A stretch of DNA of 64,000 bases from Aradus depressus (lineage: Eukaryota > Arthropoda > Insecta > Hemiptera > Aradidae). Within the stretch, counting starts at the first letter, position 1; each line of letters starts with the position of its first letter. The stretch is from assembly GCA_963662175.1 (NCBI GenBank), contig OY759217.1:51746108-51810107 (forward strand). Direction: 5' to 3'. Positions 23,233-33,606 of the stretch are shown here, in pieces. Made by a program: the position numbers and the translations under genes. A model generated the notes under the pieces. It had not been told where the DNA came from. It saw nothing but the letters and a program-made list of their open reading frames with translations, and did no database searches.

Positions 23233-23349
23233 GCTATCATTGTACTTTTGTATCTGTTTCTCGCTGCAGTTTAGTATGTCATATTCAGTCCAAACATATG
23301 GTAGAGAACCCGGCTAATTCGTGCTACACTGTAACTTCTCCGATTTGAA
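23233..23349 (+). pseudogene. Zinc-finger gene 3'-end fragment
   Basis: It encodes YHCTFVSVSRCSLV then HIQSKHMVENP and ends CYTVTSPI-stop, which is the last finger and tail of the cluster genes. A short deletion removes residues between ENP and NSCY. The matching 3' untranslated start (AACTTGAAAGTTTTTT) follows and is closest to gene 1. It is a partial duplicate with no upstream fingers. Confidence 0.85.
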
Positions 23350-23482
23350 ACTTGAAAGTTTTTTATTATTTTTTTTTTTTAAACAGCTGTTTTGGCTATA
23401 AAGTGCGTAACACGTTTTAAAGTTTGTTAACATTTATTATTAATATTGTGACGGTGTTATAAGTTTTTTTTATTACCAAACA

Positions 23483-24854
23483 GTGACAAAGACACTCAGA
23501 AGTTCCCCCTCTGTTTGGGTGAGAATGAAACCCGGCGTTTCGAAACGTGAACAATCTAATAATTTAACTAATCAAAATTCTAACCTTGCCAAGCAAATAA
23601 ACAATGTAGCCGGAACAGGTGAGATGATATCCACTTTTTTACCTGCTAAGAGGCAGCTCACTTCAAGCTGTGAGGACTCTGGGATATCAATGGCAGTAGA
23701 TGGAGGCCAAGTAGTCCCTGATAACAGAGCCATCTCCCAGGAGCCTCAGCTGAAGAGGAACCGATATACTCTACATATAACACCCACACCAACGCCAACA
23801 CAGAACAGATATGAGCCACTTCTCACTCTCCAAGACGGACAGGAGACAACCCAACCGACAAAGCCGGACGGACAGCCTACCCCTAACAGACAGACCAAGA
23901 TCCCTCCCATCTTTCTTTGTGAGGCTGATAATTATCAACTGGTTATTACCGAGTTGAAAAGTTTGATTTGTTCGCCGTTTGAAACCAAACAGTGCAACAA
24001 AAAAATAAAGATCAGCCTCACAACGACTGATGACTACCGCAAAGTGACGAAATTTTATGACGACAATAAGGTGAAATACTACACCTTCGTCAACCCCGAG
24101 GACAGGAAACTCTCCGTAATTATACGGGGAGTTCCTTACTCACTGACCGACACAGAAATAACAGACGAACTGACCCCGACATACCCTGTTATAAAAGTGA
24201 CCCGGATCCTGAACCACGATAGACGCCCCACACCCCTCTGTGCAGTTGAGCTGGAGAACACCCCATCTGGAGAGGCCATCTTCCAACTGACGCGGCTCTA
24301 CTATACAGTTGTCAATGTGGAGCCACGCCGACGTTCCAACCGTGTCGTGCAGTGCACAAACTGCCAATCTTTTGGTCATACCAAAAACTTTTGCCGACTG
24401 GACCCCAAATGTGTGAAGTGCGGGGAGGACCACCACTTCACAGCATGCCCCTCCTGACAGAAGAAGGTAGACTCTCCCAAGTGTGCCAACTGCCAGGGCA
24501 ACCATCCAGCCAGCTACAGAGGGTGTGCTTCCTACAAGACATACGTAGACAGGACTACCAGACAGACCCAACCTAAACGACAAGATCCCCCCAATGCACC
24601 ACCCAAAGGACAACCCCCAAGACAGACCCCGGACCGACCGAACAGCTGGTTCGACCAAAGTAGACCCCGACCCTTCCAACCTCGACCTCAACCTAACTTA
24701 CCCAGCAACCAAGACAACCAACCAGCTAACGACATTACTGACCTCACCAATACACTAATCACCTTTCTCAAACCATTCATCCCTATCATAAAATCATTTT
24801 TATCTAATCTCCTCACCCAAGTATTTTCATTTAACAATGGTGGACCCTAATTTA
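23483..24854 (+). pseudogene. Jockey-type ORF1 (gag-like, zinc knuckles), frameshifted
   Basis: The first open part (to 24457) has a Gln/Asn/Pro-rich N-terminus, an RNA-binding-like middle (SVIIRGVPYSLTDTEI) and two CCHC knuckles (CTNCQSFGHTKNFC and CVKCGEDHHFTAC). A frame change near 24457 ends it. The other frame continues with a third knuckle (CANCQGNHPASYRGC) and a Pro/Gln-rich tail to about 24854, overlapping the ORF2 start at 24837. Such proteins bind element RNA. Confidence 0.8.
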
Positions 24855-27549
24855 AATATTTTTCTTAATTTATCCATCCTTAACTGGAACGCTGACGGTA
24901 TAAAAAACAGACGAACAATACTCTCGGACTTTTTAACTCGCTACGACATCGACATCATTTGTATCACAGAAACTCACCTCTATCGACAGATTCAAGTTGA
25001 AAGGGTACACCATATACAGACAAGACAGACAAACCAGATTTGGAGGCGTCGCTGTTTGTATAAAAAGGAACCTCGCACACTCTCAGCTTCTCTTACCCAC
25101 ACTTCAACAGCTGGAAGCCGTTGGGGCCACACTCACACTCGACAACAACAGAACACTTAACATAATCTCAGCATATCACCGACCAGGCATCAGAATTCAC
25201 CAGACAGATTTTGAACACATTTTCACTGGGGGGCCGACCATATTACTAGGTGACCTAAATAGTAAAAACACAATTTGGGGATGTAGACGGACAAACAACA
25301 ACGGGACAAGACTATTAAACATAATTAATAACCTGGGCGTACATATATCAGCACCGGACGAACCGACATTTTATCCTACACAACAGAGATACCTCCCAGA
25401 CATCCTGGACATTGGACTAGTACAAAATTTTACTTTGCCCCTTTATCACGAACCACTGACAGAACTCGACTCAGACCATCTTCCAGTCGTGTGTACCTTC
25501 AAAGTGAACCCGAAACAGGCAGAACATCTGCCAAGACTGATACAGGGGAAAATAGATTGGGACGCGTTTAGATGGGAGATGGACAAAAACATAGACATCC
25601 CTTTGCATTACGACAATACTGAAGACATAGACGACTCACTGAAATATTTCACTCAAGCTATTTACACCTCGATACACAATTCAACATATAACCAAGGTAC
25701 AATATAACCAACATACAAGGACCAACGCAACATCCAACAAAACAAGAGCCCTACACGCATACTTAACATGATACACGACAAAAATACACTCCGTAAACAC
25801 TGGCAACGAACACGCGATCCACAAGAGAAACGAGAGCTGAACCGACTGACGAGAGTAATACGATGGGAATTGGACAATGACAGAATCAACAGATACCGAC
25901 AATATACCAGCGACTTCACACCTGGAGACAGCAACCTTTGGAAGGAAACACGACGCCTCCTCCGACAAGACCCCGGCCTCCCGCCCCTGACAGACGGACA
26001 GACTACTGTAACAACGGACAAAGACAAGAGTGAGCTAGTGGCTCAACACCTTGAACAGAAATTCAGAACTCATGACACACAAGATCACGAAATACTCCAC
26101 ACAGTCCACGAATTTCTTTCCACTCCACTCCACACCGCAGAACCACACATACAGTACACGAACCCATCCGAAATCACACTGTACATTCAGAGACTCCCCA
26201 ACAAGAAGGCCCCTGGTGAAGACCTCATCCCCAACATCGTCCTGAAAAACCTGCCTCCAAAAAGCATCGCATATCTGACAGGGCTGTTCAATGGCTGTTT
26301 AAGGAGAGGATACTTTCCTGACACGTGGAAAAATGCATTCGTGGTTGTATTTCATAAGCAAGGCAGGCCGAAACAAGACCCCGAAAGCTATAGGCCAATA
26401 AGTCTTTTAAACTCAATGTCTAAACTTTTCGAAAAGATAATTTATAAAAGACTTCTTCAACGTTTAGAAGGCACCATCCCGTCCCACCAGTTTGGGTTCA
26501 AAGCCAAGCACTCGGCGGTTCAGCAGCTCCAACGGGTGACCGAAATGATCGTCCATGGCTTTGAGGCGAAGACATACACTGCCGCCGTATTTTTGGATGT
26601 AGCCGCAGCCTTCGACACCGTTTGGCATGAGGGGCTGATATATAAACTGAAGAAAAGCCTGGCACCCAGATACATTGTTCAACTTATTACGTCTTTTCTC
26701 CACGGCAGAACATTTCAAGTTAAAGTGGGCAACGCAATGAGCACTCAGAAAAGAATAAGAGCCGGGGTCCCTCAAGGTGATATTTTGAGCCCTCTACTTT
26801 TCAATTTGTTCATGCAAGACATCCCCGAAATTCCCACGGCAACATTAGCCACCTATGCCGATGACACAATGATCGCTTGTCAGCATGGTGTCCTCTCCGT
26901 CGCCATTGAACAGCTCCAGGAAGCCCTGACAGAAGTTTCTCACTGGTTTTCAAAATGGAGGCTCAAACTGAACGCAGGGAAGACCGAAGCCAAAATTTTC
27001 ACTCTTCGCAGATTCTCCATAGAAGAACAAATCAAGCTGCAAATTGATGAACTCCCGATTCTCTGGAATCCTAAGGACCAGGGTGTGCGCTATCTTGGAG
27101 TACTTTTAGATACACGTCTCACATGGAAACTACACGTTAACAGAAAACTACAGCTAGCATATTCACGACTTAACACCCTCTACCCTCTCATAAACAGAAA
27201 CATGCCACTTAAACACACGTGTACTATTCTGCTATACAAGACACTCCTACTTCCACTTCTAACATATGCCTGCCCAGTCTGGATCGGTACCAGCAACACT
27301 AACATGAAACGACTACAAACATTCCAGAATAAAGTACTCCGAATAGCAACAAACGCACCCTGGTTTGTCAGGAATCACAAAATCCACGAAGAATTGGGTG
27401 TTCCTCTTTTTGCAGCTCACATCGAGAAACTAGTGAAGAACTACCACGAAGCCCTTGTGCATTGTTCCGGGGCTGTACACTACAGTCTAGGAGCGCCTAC
27501 TCCTGGGAGGCGACTCAAACAAAGACTGTACCAGGACTTCCTATTTTAA
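24837..27549 (+). pseudogene. Jockey-type ORF2 (endonuclease and reverse transcriptase), frameshifted
   Basis: It opens with the apurinic-type endonuclease motifs LNWNADGIKNR and CITETHL, shifts frame near 24990, then continues with LLGDLNSKN and DSDHLPVVCT. A second break near 25707 separates the nuclease from an intact 593-residue reverse-transcriptase part (from 25768). That part contains SYRPISLLN, LDVAAAFDTVWH, GVPQGDILSPLLFN, TYADDTM (the catalytic YADD) and the C-terminal LLPLLTYACPVW region. Two breaks make the polyprotein inactive. Confidence 0.85.
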
Positions 27550-27632
27550 ACCCTTAATTTTCTTATATATTTGTGTATAGCACCTTTTTTTTGCTGGTCC
27601 AAATAAATTTTGTTGTTGTTTTATTTTTTTCA

Positions 27633-27880
27633 TTTGGGATAGTAGAGTGATGCCATCTGTAAATCCATAAAGCGTGTCGTTCAATGGTCTCTGCCGCCTG
27701 GTAACAAGGAATTCAGGAGGGATATCTCTTTTGTTTTATTTCAGAGTCCCAACAAGTGTTAATCCTCGCTTTCTAAGTTCCTCTACAGCTTGAATGGAAC
27801 TAAAATAATTGTCACAAGTTATGTTTTTATTTGAACCATGGATTGGCTTTGAAGCTTGAAGTAAAGCTTGAGTAGGTACC
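27633..27880 (-). pseudogene. piggyBac transposase fragment
   Basis: The minus strand encodes PIHGSNKNITCDNYFSSIQ, then LRKRGLTLVGTLK, a stop, NKRDIPPEFL and LYGFTDGITLL. This matches the conserved late catalytic region of piggyBac transposases (CDNYF..S and LVGT.R.NKR.IP). An in-frame TAA and truncation at the Jockey junction show it is dead. Confidence 0.75.
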
Positions 27881-28432
27881 ATAAGAGTTCTTACTTCTTC
27901 GTCCGGGTTTCCTCATCTGAACCTTTTCCCTCATATACTTTTTGAAGTCATCTAACAGCAAAAACAAAAATCAAAATATATTGTCAATATCACACCAAGA
28001 CCAATATGTAGGTATACATTTATATATTATAGAGGAAAAATAAATAAATATACAAACATGCGTTCCTGTAATGCAAAACAAACAAGTGACTGATAAATAA
28101 TTCATTGAATATTTAGTGTCCCTTAAAGTGACAAACTATTATTTGGATATGTAGTGTCCCTGTATCACAGGTGGGTAAATTATACCTACCAGGAATTGAG
28201 CTCTGCATCACAGGGTGGGTAATTTTTACCTTGTATGTTTACAAAATCAACTTACCTTGGGGTCTTTGGCGCCAGAAGAAACACACACACAATGGAATCT
28301 CAAGTAGAACTAACCATCTTGAATTTACGTAGAAGGTTCCAGACCTTGAAAGTATCAGAGGTGCCAATACAGCCAACACAATTGTTTTCTGTGGGTAATT
28401 TTAACCTCATGTGACGGAACGGGTTAACATCA

Positions 28433-28494
28433 TTGTAACAACCGATCGTGGGGTTTTATAATTAATTAAATAACCCCACGATCGGTTGTTACAA
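28433..28494. repeat. Perfect 23-bp-arm palindrome
   Basis: The left arm is 28433-28455 and the right arm 28472-28494, exact reverse complements (including ACCGATCGTGGGGTT), with a 16-bp AT-only spacer. Its role is unknown. It stands just ahead of a truncated non-LTR element. Confidence 0.85.
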
Positions 28495-28499
28495 TATAT

Positions 28500-28946
28500 T
28501 ATTATATTGTGGAATATATTATTATGGTTGGAAGCTACTCGAGGGACACCTCCATCCTACAAATCCACGAAGACCTAAATATCGAGCTCCTACTCGACTA
28601 TATAATAAATCTTGGTAAAAACTTTTTCCTTAAGTGTGACGCAAGTCAAAACGCATTGGTTAAAAACATAGGGAAACCTCAGGGAGGGAAGCATAAAAAT
28701 ATCCGATCGCGATTTTAAAATTATAATCTCTGTTTTTCGACAGTTTATAAACTTACTTTCAATTCAGTTATTTTATATATTTTTTTGTTTTTTCTCTTTT
28801 ATCATTAAGAGTTTTTAAAATTTTCTCTTAGAAAGTAGCATTGTTTTTTTAATTTACTGATTATTTTTGACTGTATTTGTATAAGGGTAATGGTGAAGGA
28901 ACCTTTCTGTAAACTTGTATTTTCTACAGAAATAAAATAAAATATA

Positions 28947-28993
<47 letters not shown>
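28500..28993 (+). mobile_element. 5'-truncated non-LTR retrotransposon 3' end with poly(A)
   Basis: The frame 28509-28718 encodes VGSYSRDTSILQIHEDLNIE, then IINLGKNFF, which resembles the extreme C-terminus of Jockey-group ORF2 proteins. It is followed by an A/T-rich 3' untranslated region with AATAAA and about 40 A residues ending at 28992. The long pure poly(A) suggests a recent insertion. Confidence 0.65.
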
Positions 28994-28995
<2 letters not shown>

Positions 28996-30192
28996 ATTGA
29001 ATAAATAAAACAAACTTATTTTTTGAAATATTGTCTATTCCACTAAAGATATTTATAAAAATACAACTACCGGTTTCGGCCTCACACCATCATCAGGTCT
29101 AGTTATGAACTAAGTTAGTTTGCAGAGTGCGACCCCTCCAATGCATCTCAGGTGAAAGGTGCCACTTCAATTAGGGAATCCCCCGGTTTAACCGTTAGCT
29201 AAATCATAAAATATTTGACAAAACAATAATTTTTCTTAATTTACATAAGATAACATCCTTTGACTAATAAGTAAAAAATAAAACTAAAAAACATAACAGA
29301 TAATAACATATATACGGAAACCTATAATAATAACAGATAATAACAAACATAGGTATATGTGGAAATAGAAAATGTTAGCAAAGGGGAATAGTTAAAATAA
29401 ATTTCGTCATTCATACAAATGTTCCTTTTGGTAGCTTTATTTATTTCTAATTGTTCTAAGCTATCAAGTAGCCTGCTTTTAGAACAACAACGAAGATAAT
29501 TTATGCCTGTAGATGGGTCAAAAGTGTGGCTATTGTCGATAATGTGAGTCGCGAATGTAGAACGGTTGCCTCGGTGTTTTATTTCGGCTGTGTGTTCCTT
29601 GATCCTGTCTTTAAAACGACGTCCCGTCTGTCCGATGTATAATTGACTGCACGTCGCTCACTCTAAGCTGTAAACTCCGCTTTTATTCTCAATATCGGTT
29701 TTGTCCCTACCTCTCTCTAAGCACTGGCTTATGGGATTCATAGTTTTAACCCGATATTAAAACTTTTTTTTTTTTAACAATTTACCTACTTTCTCAGAAC
29801 TTTTTCCATAATAGGTTAACTGACCCATCTATTAGTGGAGTCTTTATTTAGTTTTTCTAGTTTGGTCAGTTTATTCCTAAAATTATGAGTTTTGACCCTC
29901 TTTTCAATGTTATCCATTGTTTTTTGTTGGTAGCTATTGTTTTTGGCTATTTCCTTAATGATCTTGATTTCTTTATATTTTGATTGTTGGCCCCTTTGGA
30001 ATTGTGTAAGCTCTGTGGAACATCGAATAAAAGGCCGCGTATTTGAAACTGGAAGGACAGTTAGAAGATGGGTGTATAACAGTACCTATCTGTTGTTGTC
30101 GGTTTTCTGTGAATGCTAAATTCGAATTTGTTGTTATTAATTTTGATCTCCAAGTGCAGAAAATTTCTCTCTCAATTTTATTCATGAATATA
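28994..30192 (-). pseudogene. Penelope-like element, left arm with terminal hairpin motif (block 2)
   Basis: This is the counterpart of 11020-11946 but longer. On the minus strand, the reverse-transcriptase end and GIY-YIG nuclease region are followed by a 3' part reaching the terminal motif at 29040-29110 (CCGGTTTCGGCCTCACACC). It has the same internal coding deletion as block 1. It ends at the TA where the Tc1-like element entered. Confidence 0.75.
29060..29105 (-). ncRNA. Candidate minimal hammerhead ribozyme (Penelope-like terminus)
   Basis: On the minus strand: AGAC-CUGAUGA-U-GGUGUGAGGCC-GAAA-CCGGU-A-GUUGU. CUGAUGA and GAAA are the invariant core. GG...CC (with a U-G pair) forms a short stem II with one extra U. 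ACCGGU is palindromic, so stem III could form between two molecules. AGAC pairs with GUU for stem I. Hammerheads in the ends of Penelope-like elements are an established finding; cleavage by this copy is inferred. Confidence 0.6.
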
Positions 30193-31811
30193 CGTGGCGT
30201 TCATAAGTATTTGCACAAGCAATATTTTACTCATAATCATAGTAAGGGACAACTAAAAAAATCATATAACTAGGTACACAAAAACGTTATTTATTTAAGC
30301 ACATATTGACGTAAAACCCGTTAATGCGAAATAAGAAAACATATTTTTACAACAATTTTTTTTGAAAAAGCTCCGTTCAAAAGTATTTGCACATAGTATA
30401 AAACTTGAAATAAAAATTATTATAAAATCAATAAAACAACCTATAATATTTTTAATACTTGGTATAAAGTCCATTGGCGTCTATCACAGCCTCAAGCCTC
30501 CTTGGCATGCAATTAACTAATTTTTTTATGAAGTTAATGTCAACTTTATTCCACTCGTCCAATAAAATTCCTTTTGAATTATTTTTTGTTTAATTTCATG
30601 TTTTCGAATTTGAAGGTCCAAATAGTTCCAAACATATTCTATAATATTTAAATCTGGAGATTGTGGAGGGGTTTATAGCATCCTGGGCGCATTATAAAGA
30701 AGCCATTCTCTGGTTTTATTGGCCTTGTGTTTTGGATCATTGTCCTGTTGGAATATAAAAATATTTTTCATATTCAATTTGATGGCACTAGCTCGGAGAT
30801 TATGGCGCAAAATGTTGTCATAGGTATCAGCAGTCATGACAGATTCAATTGGGACAAGATTGCCTACCCCATTGTAAGCCACACACCCCCAGACCATCAC
30901 AATGTCCTCCACCATGTTTTACCGTAGGTGTGACATTAAGGCGTTTAAGCTCCTTATTTGGTTTTCGCCAGATATATTTTTTCCCGTCACTTCTAAAAAT
31001 TATATTTGCTCTCATCACTAAAGAGGACGCTTTGCCGAAATTCCATTGGCTTGCTGAGATGGGTTTTTGCAAATTCCAATCTATTTTCCTGTTGACCTCA
31101 GAAATGAAGGGCTTCTTCCTTGGAACTCTTCCATGAAAATCAGCTTTATAGAGCGCTCTTTTTACTGCTGATTCACTCACACGTTTTTCACAAGTCAATT
31201 CGACCTTATCGACTAATTGCCAACCACTTGTGGATGGGTGTGCCTTTACTTCCCCTACGATATCCCTACACTCCCGTTGTGTCAGAGCCCTTGGTCGTCC
31301 TATTCGTTGCTTATTTAACGTATTTCCTGTCTCCTCGAACCTTTTTATGGCATAACGGACTGTAGAAAAATTTAAAATATTCCCAATTCCACGGTAGGTT
31401 TTGCCTTGGTTTCTCAAAAAAATAATATTTCCCCTTACTGCCTGGGATAACTTACGTTCTCGGTGCCATGTTGACTAAGACTGGATTAAAATAGTAGACT
31501 ATTCTGAAGAATGTTAATCCCTAATTGAGTGAGAAAGGAAATGTAAACAGAAAGAGTAAACACACTCAGATATAGAATTAATGTACTAATTAAAATAACC
31601 AGTATAATTTGTGCAAATACTTTTGAACGGAGGTTTTTCAAGAAAAATTGTTGTAAAAATATGTATTCTTATTTCGCATTAACGGTTTTTACGTAAATAT
31701 ATGCATAAATAAATAACGTTTTTGTGTACCTAGTTATATGATTTTTTTAGTTGTCCCTTACTATGATTATGAGTAAAATATTGCTTGTGCAAATACTTTT
31801 GAACGCCACAG
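30193..31811. mobile_element. Tc1-like DNA transposon with long inverted ends
   Basis: Inverted ends of roughly 210 bp each carry two direct repeats (GTTCAWAAGTATTTGCAC near 30199 and again near 30375), the IR/DR layout of Tc1-like elements. It is flanked by TA (30191-30192 and 31812-31813), inside a Penelope-like pair. The duplicate block has the uninterrupted site at about 11888-11905, so the insertion followed the duplication. Confidence 0.88.
30452..31469 (-). pseudogene. Tc1-like transposase, frameshifted
   Basis: From the ATG at 31469 the first frame stops after five codons, and a one-base shift restores it. Paired helix-turn-helix sequence follows (RNQGKTYRGIGNILNFS, GRPRALTQRE), then VWGCVAYNGVGNL and the FQQDNDPKHK motif bearing the second catalytic aspartate. 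The end reads LVNCMPRRLEAVIDANG and stops at 30452. At least two further frame changes occur (near 30900 and before the C-terminus). The length fits a family member of about 340 residues. Inactive as it stands. Confidence 0.8.
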
Positions 31812-33070
31812 TATCAGCTAACTAAAGGGGAGACAGGCTGTAAACCCACAGCTAGCCCCTCTTTCTGTCTATATAGTTTAGGGCTAGCTATGGGTTACAG
31901 CCTGTCTCCCCTGTTAGCTGATATATTCATGGATAAAATTGAGAGAGAAATTCTAGAGAAGTCTCCATTTAACGGTAATATTATGTTTTGGAAGCGTTAC
32001 GATGACGATATTTTGATACTTTTTAACGGGACAGAAAGGCAAATTAATTTATTCTTCGATCATGTAAACAAGGTTCACAATAATATAAAATTTACGTTGG
32101 GAATAGGGGGTCAAAACATAAATTTTCTGGACTTGGAGATCAAAATTAATAACAACAAATTCGAATTTAGCATTCACAGAAAACCGACAACAGATACTGT
32201 TATACACCCATCTTCTAACTGTCCTTCCAGTTTCAAATACGCAGCCTTTTATTCGATGTTCCACAGAGCTTACACAATTCCAATGAGCCAACAATCAAAA
32301 TATAAAGAAATCAAGATTATTAAGGAAATAGTCAAAAACAATAGCTACCCACAAAAAACAATAAATAAAATTGAAAAGAGGGTCAAAACTCATAATTTTA
32401 GGAATAAACTGACCAAACTAGAAAAACTAAATAAAGACTCCACTAATAGATGGGTCAGTTAACCTATTATGGAAAAAGTTCTGAGAAAGTAGGTAAATTG
32501 TTAAAAAAAGAAGGTTTTAATATCGGGTTTAAAACTATCAATCCCATAAGCCAGTGCTTCTTTTGAACTCGTATAAATAAATACTTTATTTTACCAAAAT
32601 AATATCAAATTTAACTGAAATTTGGGTCAATATTAGAATGCAATCTCGGTATATTGTACTACTGCCTGATGATGCTGTAACACAGAGCAGTTGACACTCC
32701 TTCACTTCGTCTTTCGTTTGTAAAGACAAGTTATTACAGACATAATAAGTAAAATAAAAGAAGAGAGAGGTAGGGACAAAACCGATATTGAGAACAAAAG
32801 CGGTACAGCTTAGAGTGCGCGACGTGCAGTCAATTATACATCGGACAGACGGGATGTCGTTTTAAAGACAGGATTAAGGAATACACAGCCGAAATAAAAA
32901 ACCGAGGCAACCGTTCTACAAGCTACCAAAAGGAACATCTGTATGAACCGGTTCTATTTCCACATATGAAAACTGACATTATTGCAGAGATATTGTGAAA
33001 TAATTCAAATGGACTTGACTTAACTGTAGAAGAAATTACAGCAAACTAAAACTTATGACAAAAGAGACAA
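31812..33070 (+). pseudogene. Penelope-like reverse transcriptase / GIY-YIG relic, right arm (block 2)
   Basis: It is nearly identical to 11947-13150, with the open frame 31890-32462 containing the same LADIFMD, YDDDIL and FLDLEIKI motifs. It stops earlier because one short stretch (GTCAGCTTAAC in block 1) has lost bases here. The same 196-bp insertion and nuclease remnant follow. Confidence 0.8.
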
Positions 33071-33606
33071 GTTAATGTGATAGCCTGTACTCTACATTTG
33101 TGATCATTTGTTTTATTTTATCATCACATTTTTGACAACAAACGTTTTTTTAAACTATTTTCAGATCTATATTCCCTGTGGTATTATTTATGTTTCAGAT
33201 GTTTTAAGTTGTATACACCATAATAACGAATAAATATTCAGTGTTTTCCTTAAATTATATCACTTAGAGCTCCACAACTCACTGCCCCCCACTTCTTGTC
33301 GGTTTTTTTTTTTAAAATTATTATTTTCGAATGTATTTGATGATTCTTAATTACGGTAAAATATAAGAATGGCATGATAATGCCGGACCAAAATGTTAAT
33401 AAAGGTTTACTTTGCGATGTTATTATTTGAAAAAAACAAAACATATTTCTAAGTTTTGGTAACACTGCTCAGCTCCTAATATTAGCATCTATTTATCTGG
33501 CATTAAGTCGTCAGAACACCTTAAGACGGCTTCATTTAAGTTAATATTGTGAAGGTATTTTCCAACTTGTTTTGTCCTGTACTTTCGTATCACACTATTA
33601 ATTACA

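Larger units (their letters stand above)
23370..27632 (+). mobile_element. Jockey-type non-LTR retrotransposon, nearly full length, inactive
   Basis: It has two overlapping ORFs in the usual order (a gag-like ORF1, then endonuclease and reverse transcriptase in ORF2) and a short 3' untranslated region ending in a T-rich and GTT-rich tail near 27632. The 5' boundary is uncertain. Frame breaks in both ORFs make it inactive. Its 3' end abuts a piggyBac transposase relic. Confidence 0.8.

Noticed and set aside
23350..23482. The other half of the piggyBac transposase on the far side of the Jockey-type element
   Set aside because: No piggyBac-like reading was found there on either strand, so a simple interrupted-gene picture is not supported.
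24140..24691. Minus-strand open frame opposite Jockey-type ORF1
   Set aside because: It is the shadow of the zinc-knuckle coding strand and has no recognisable domain.
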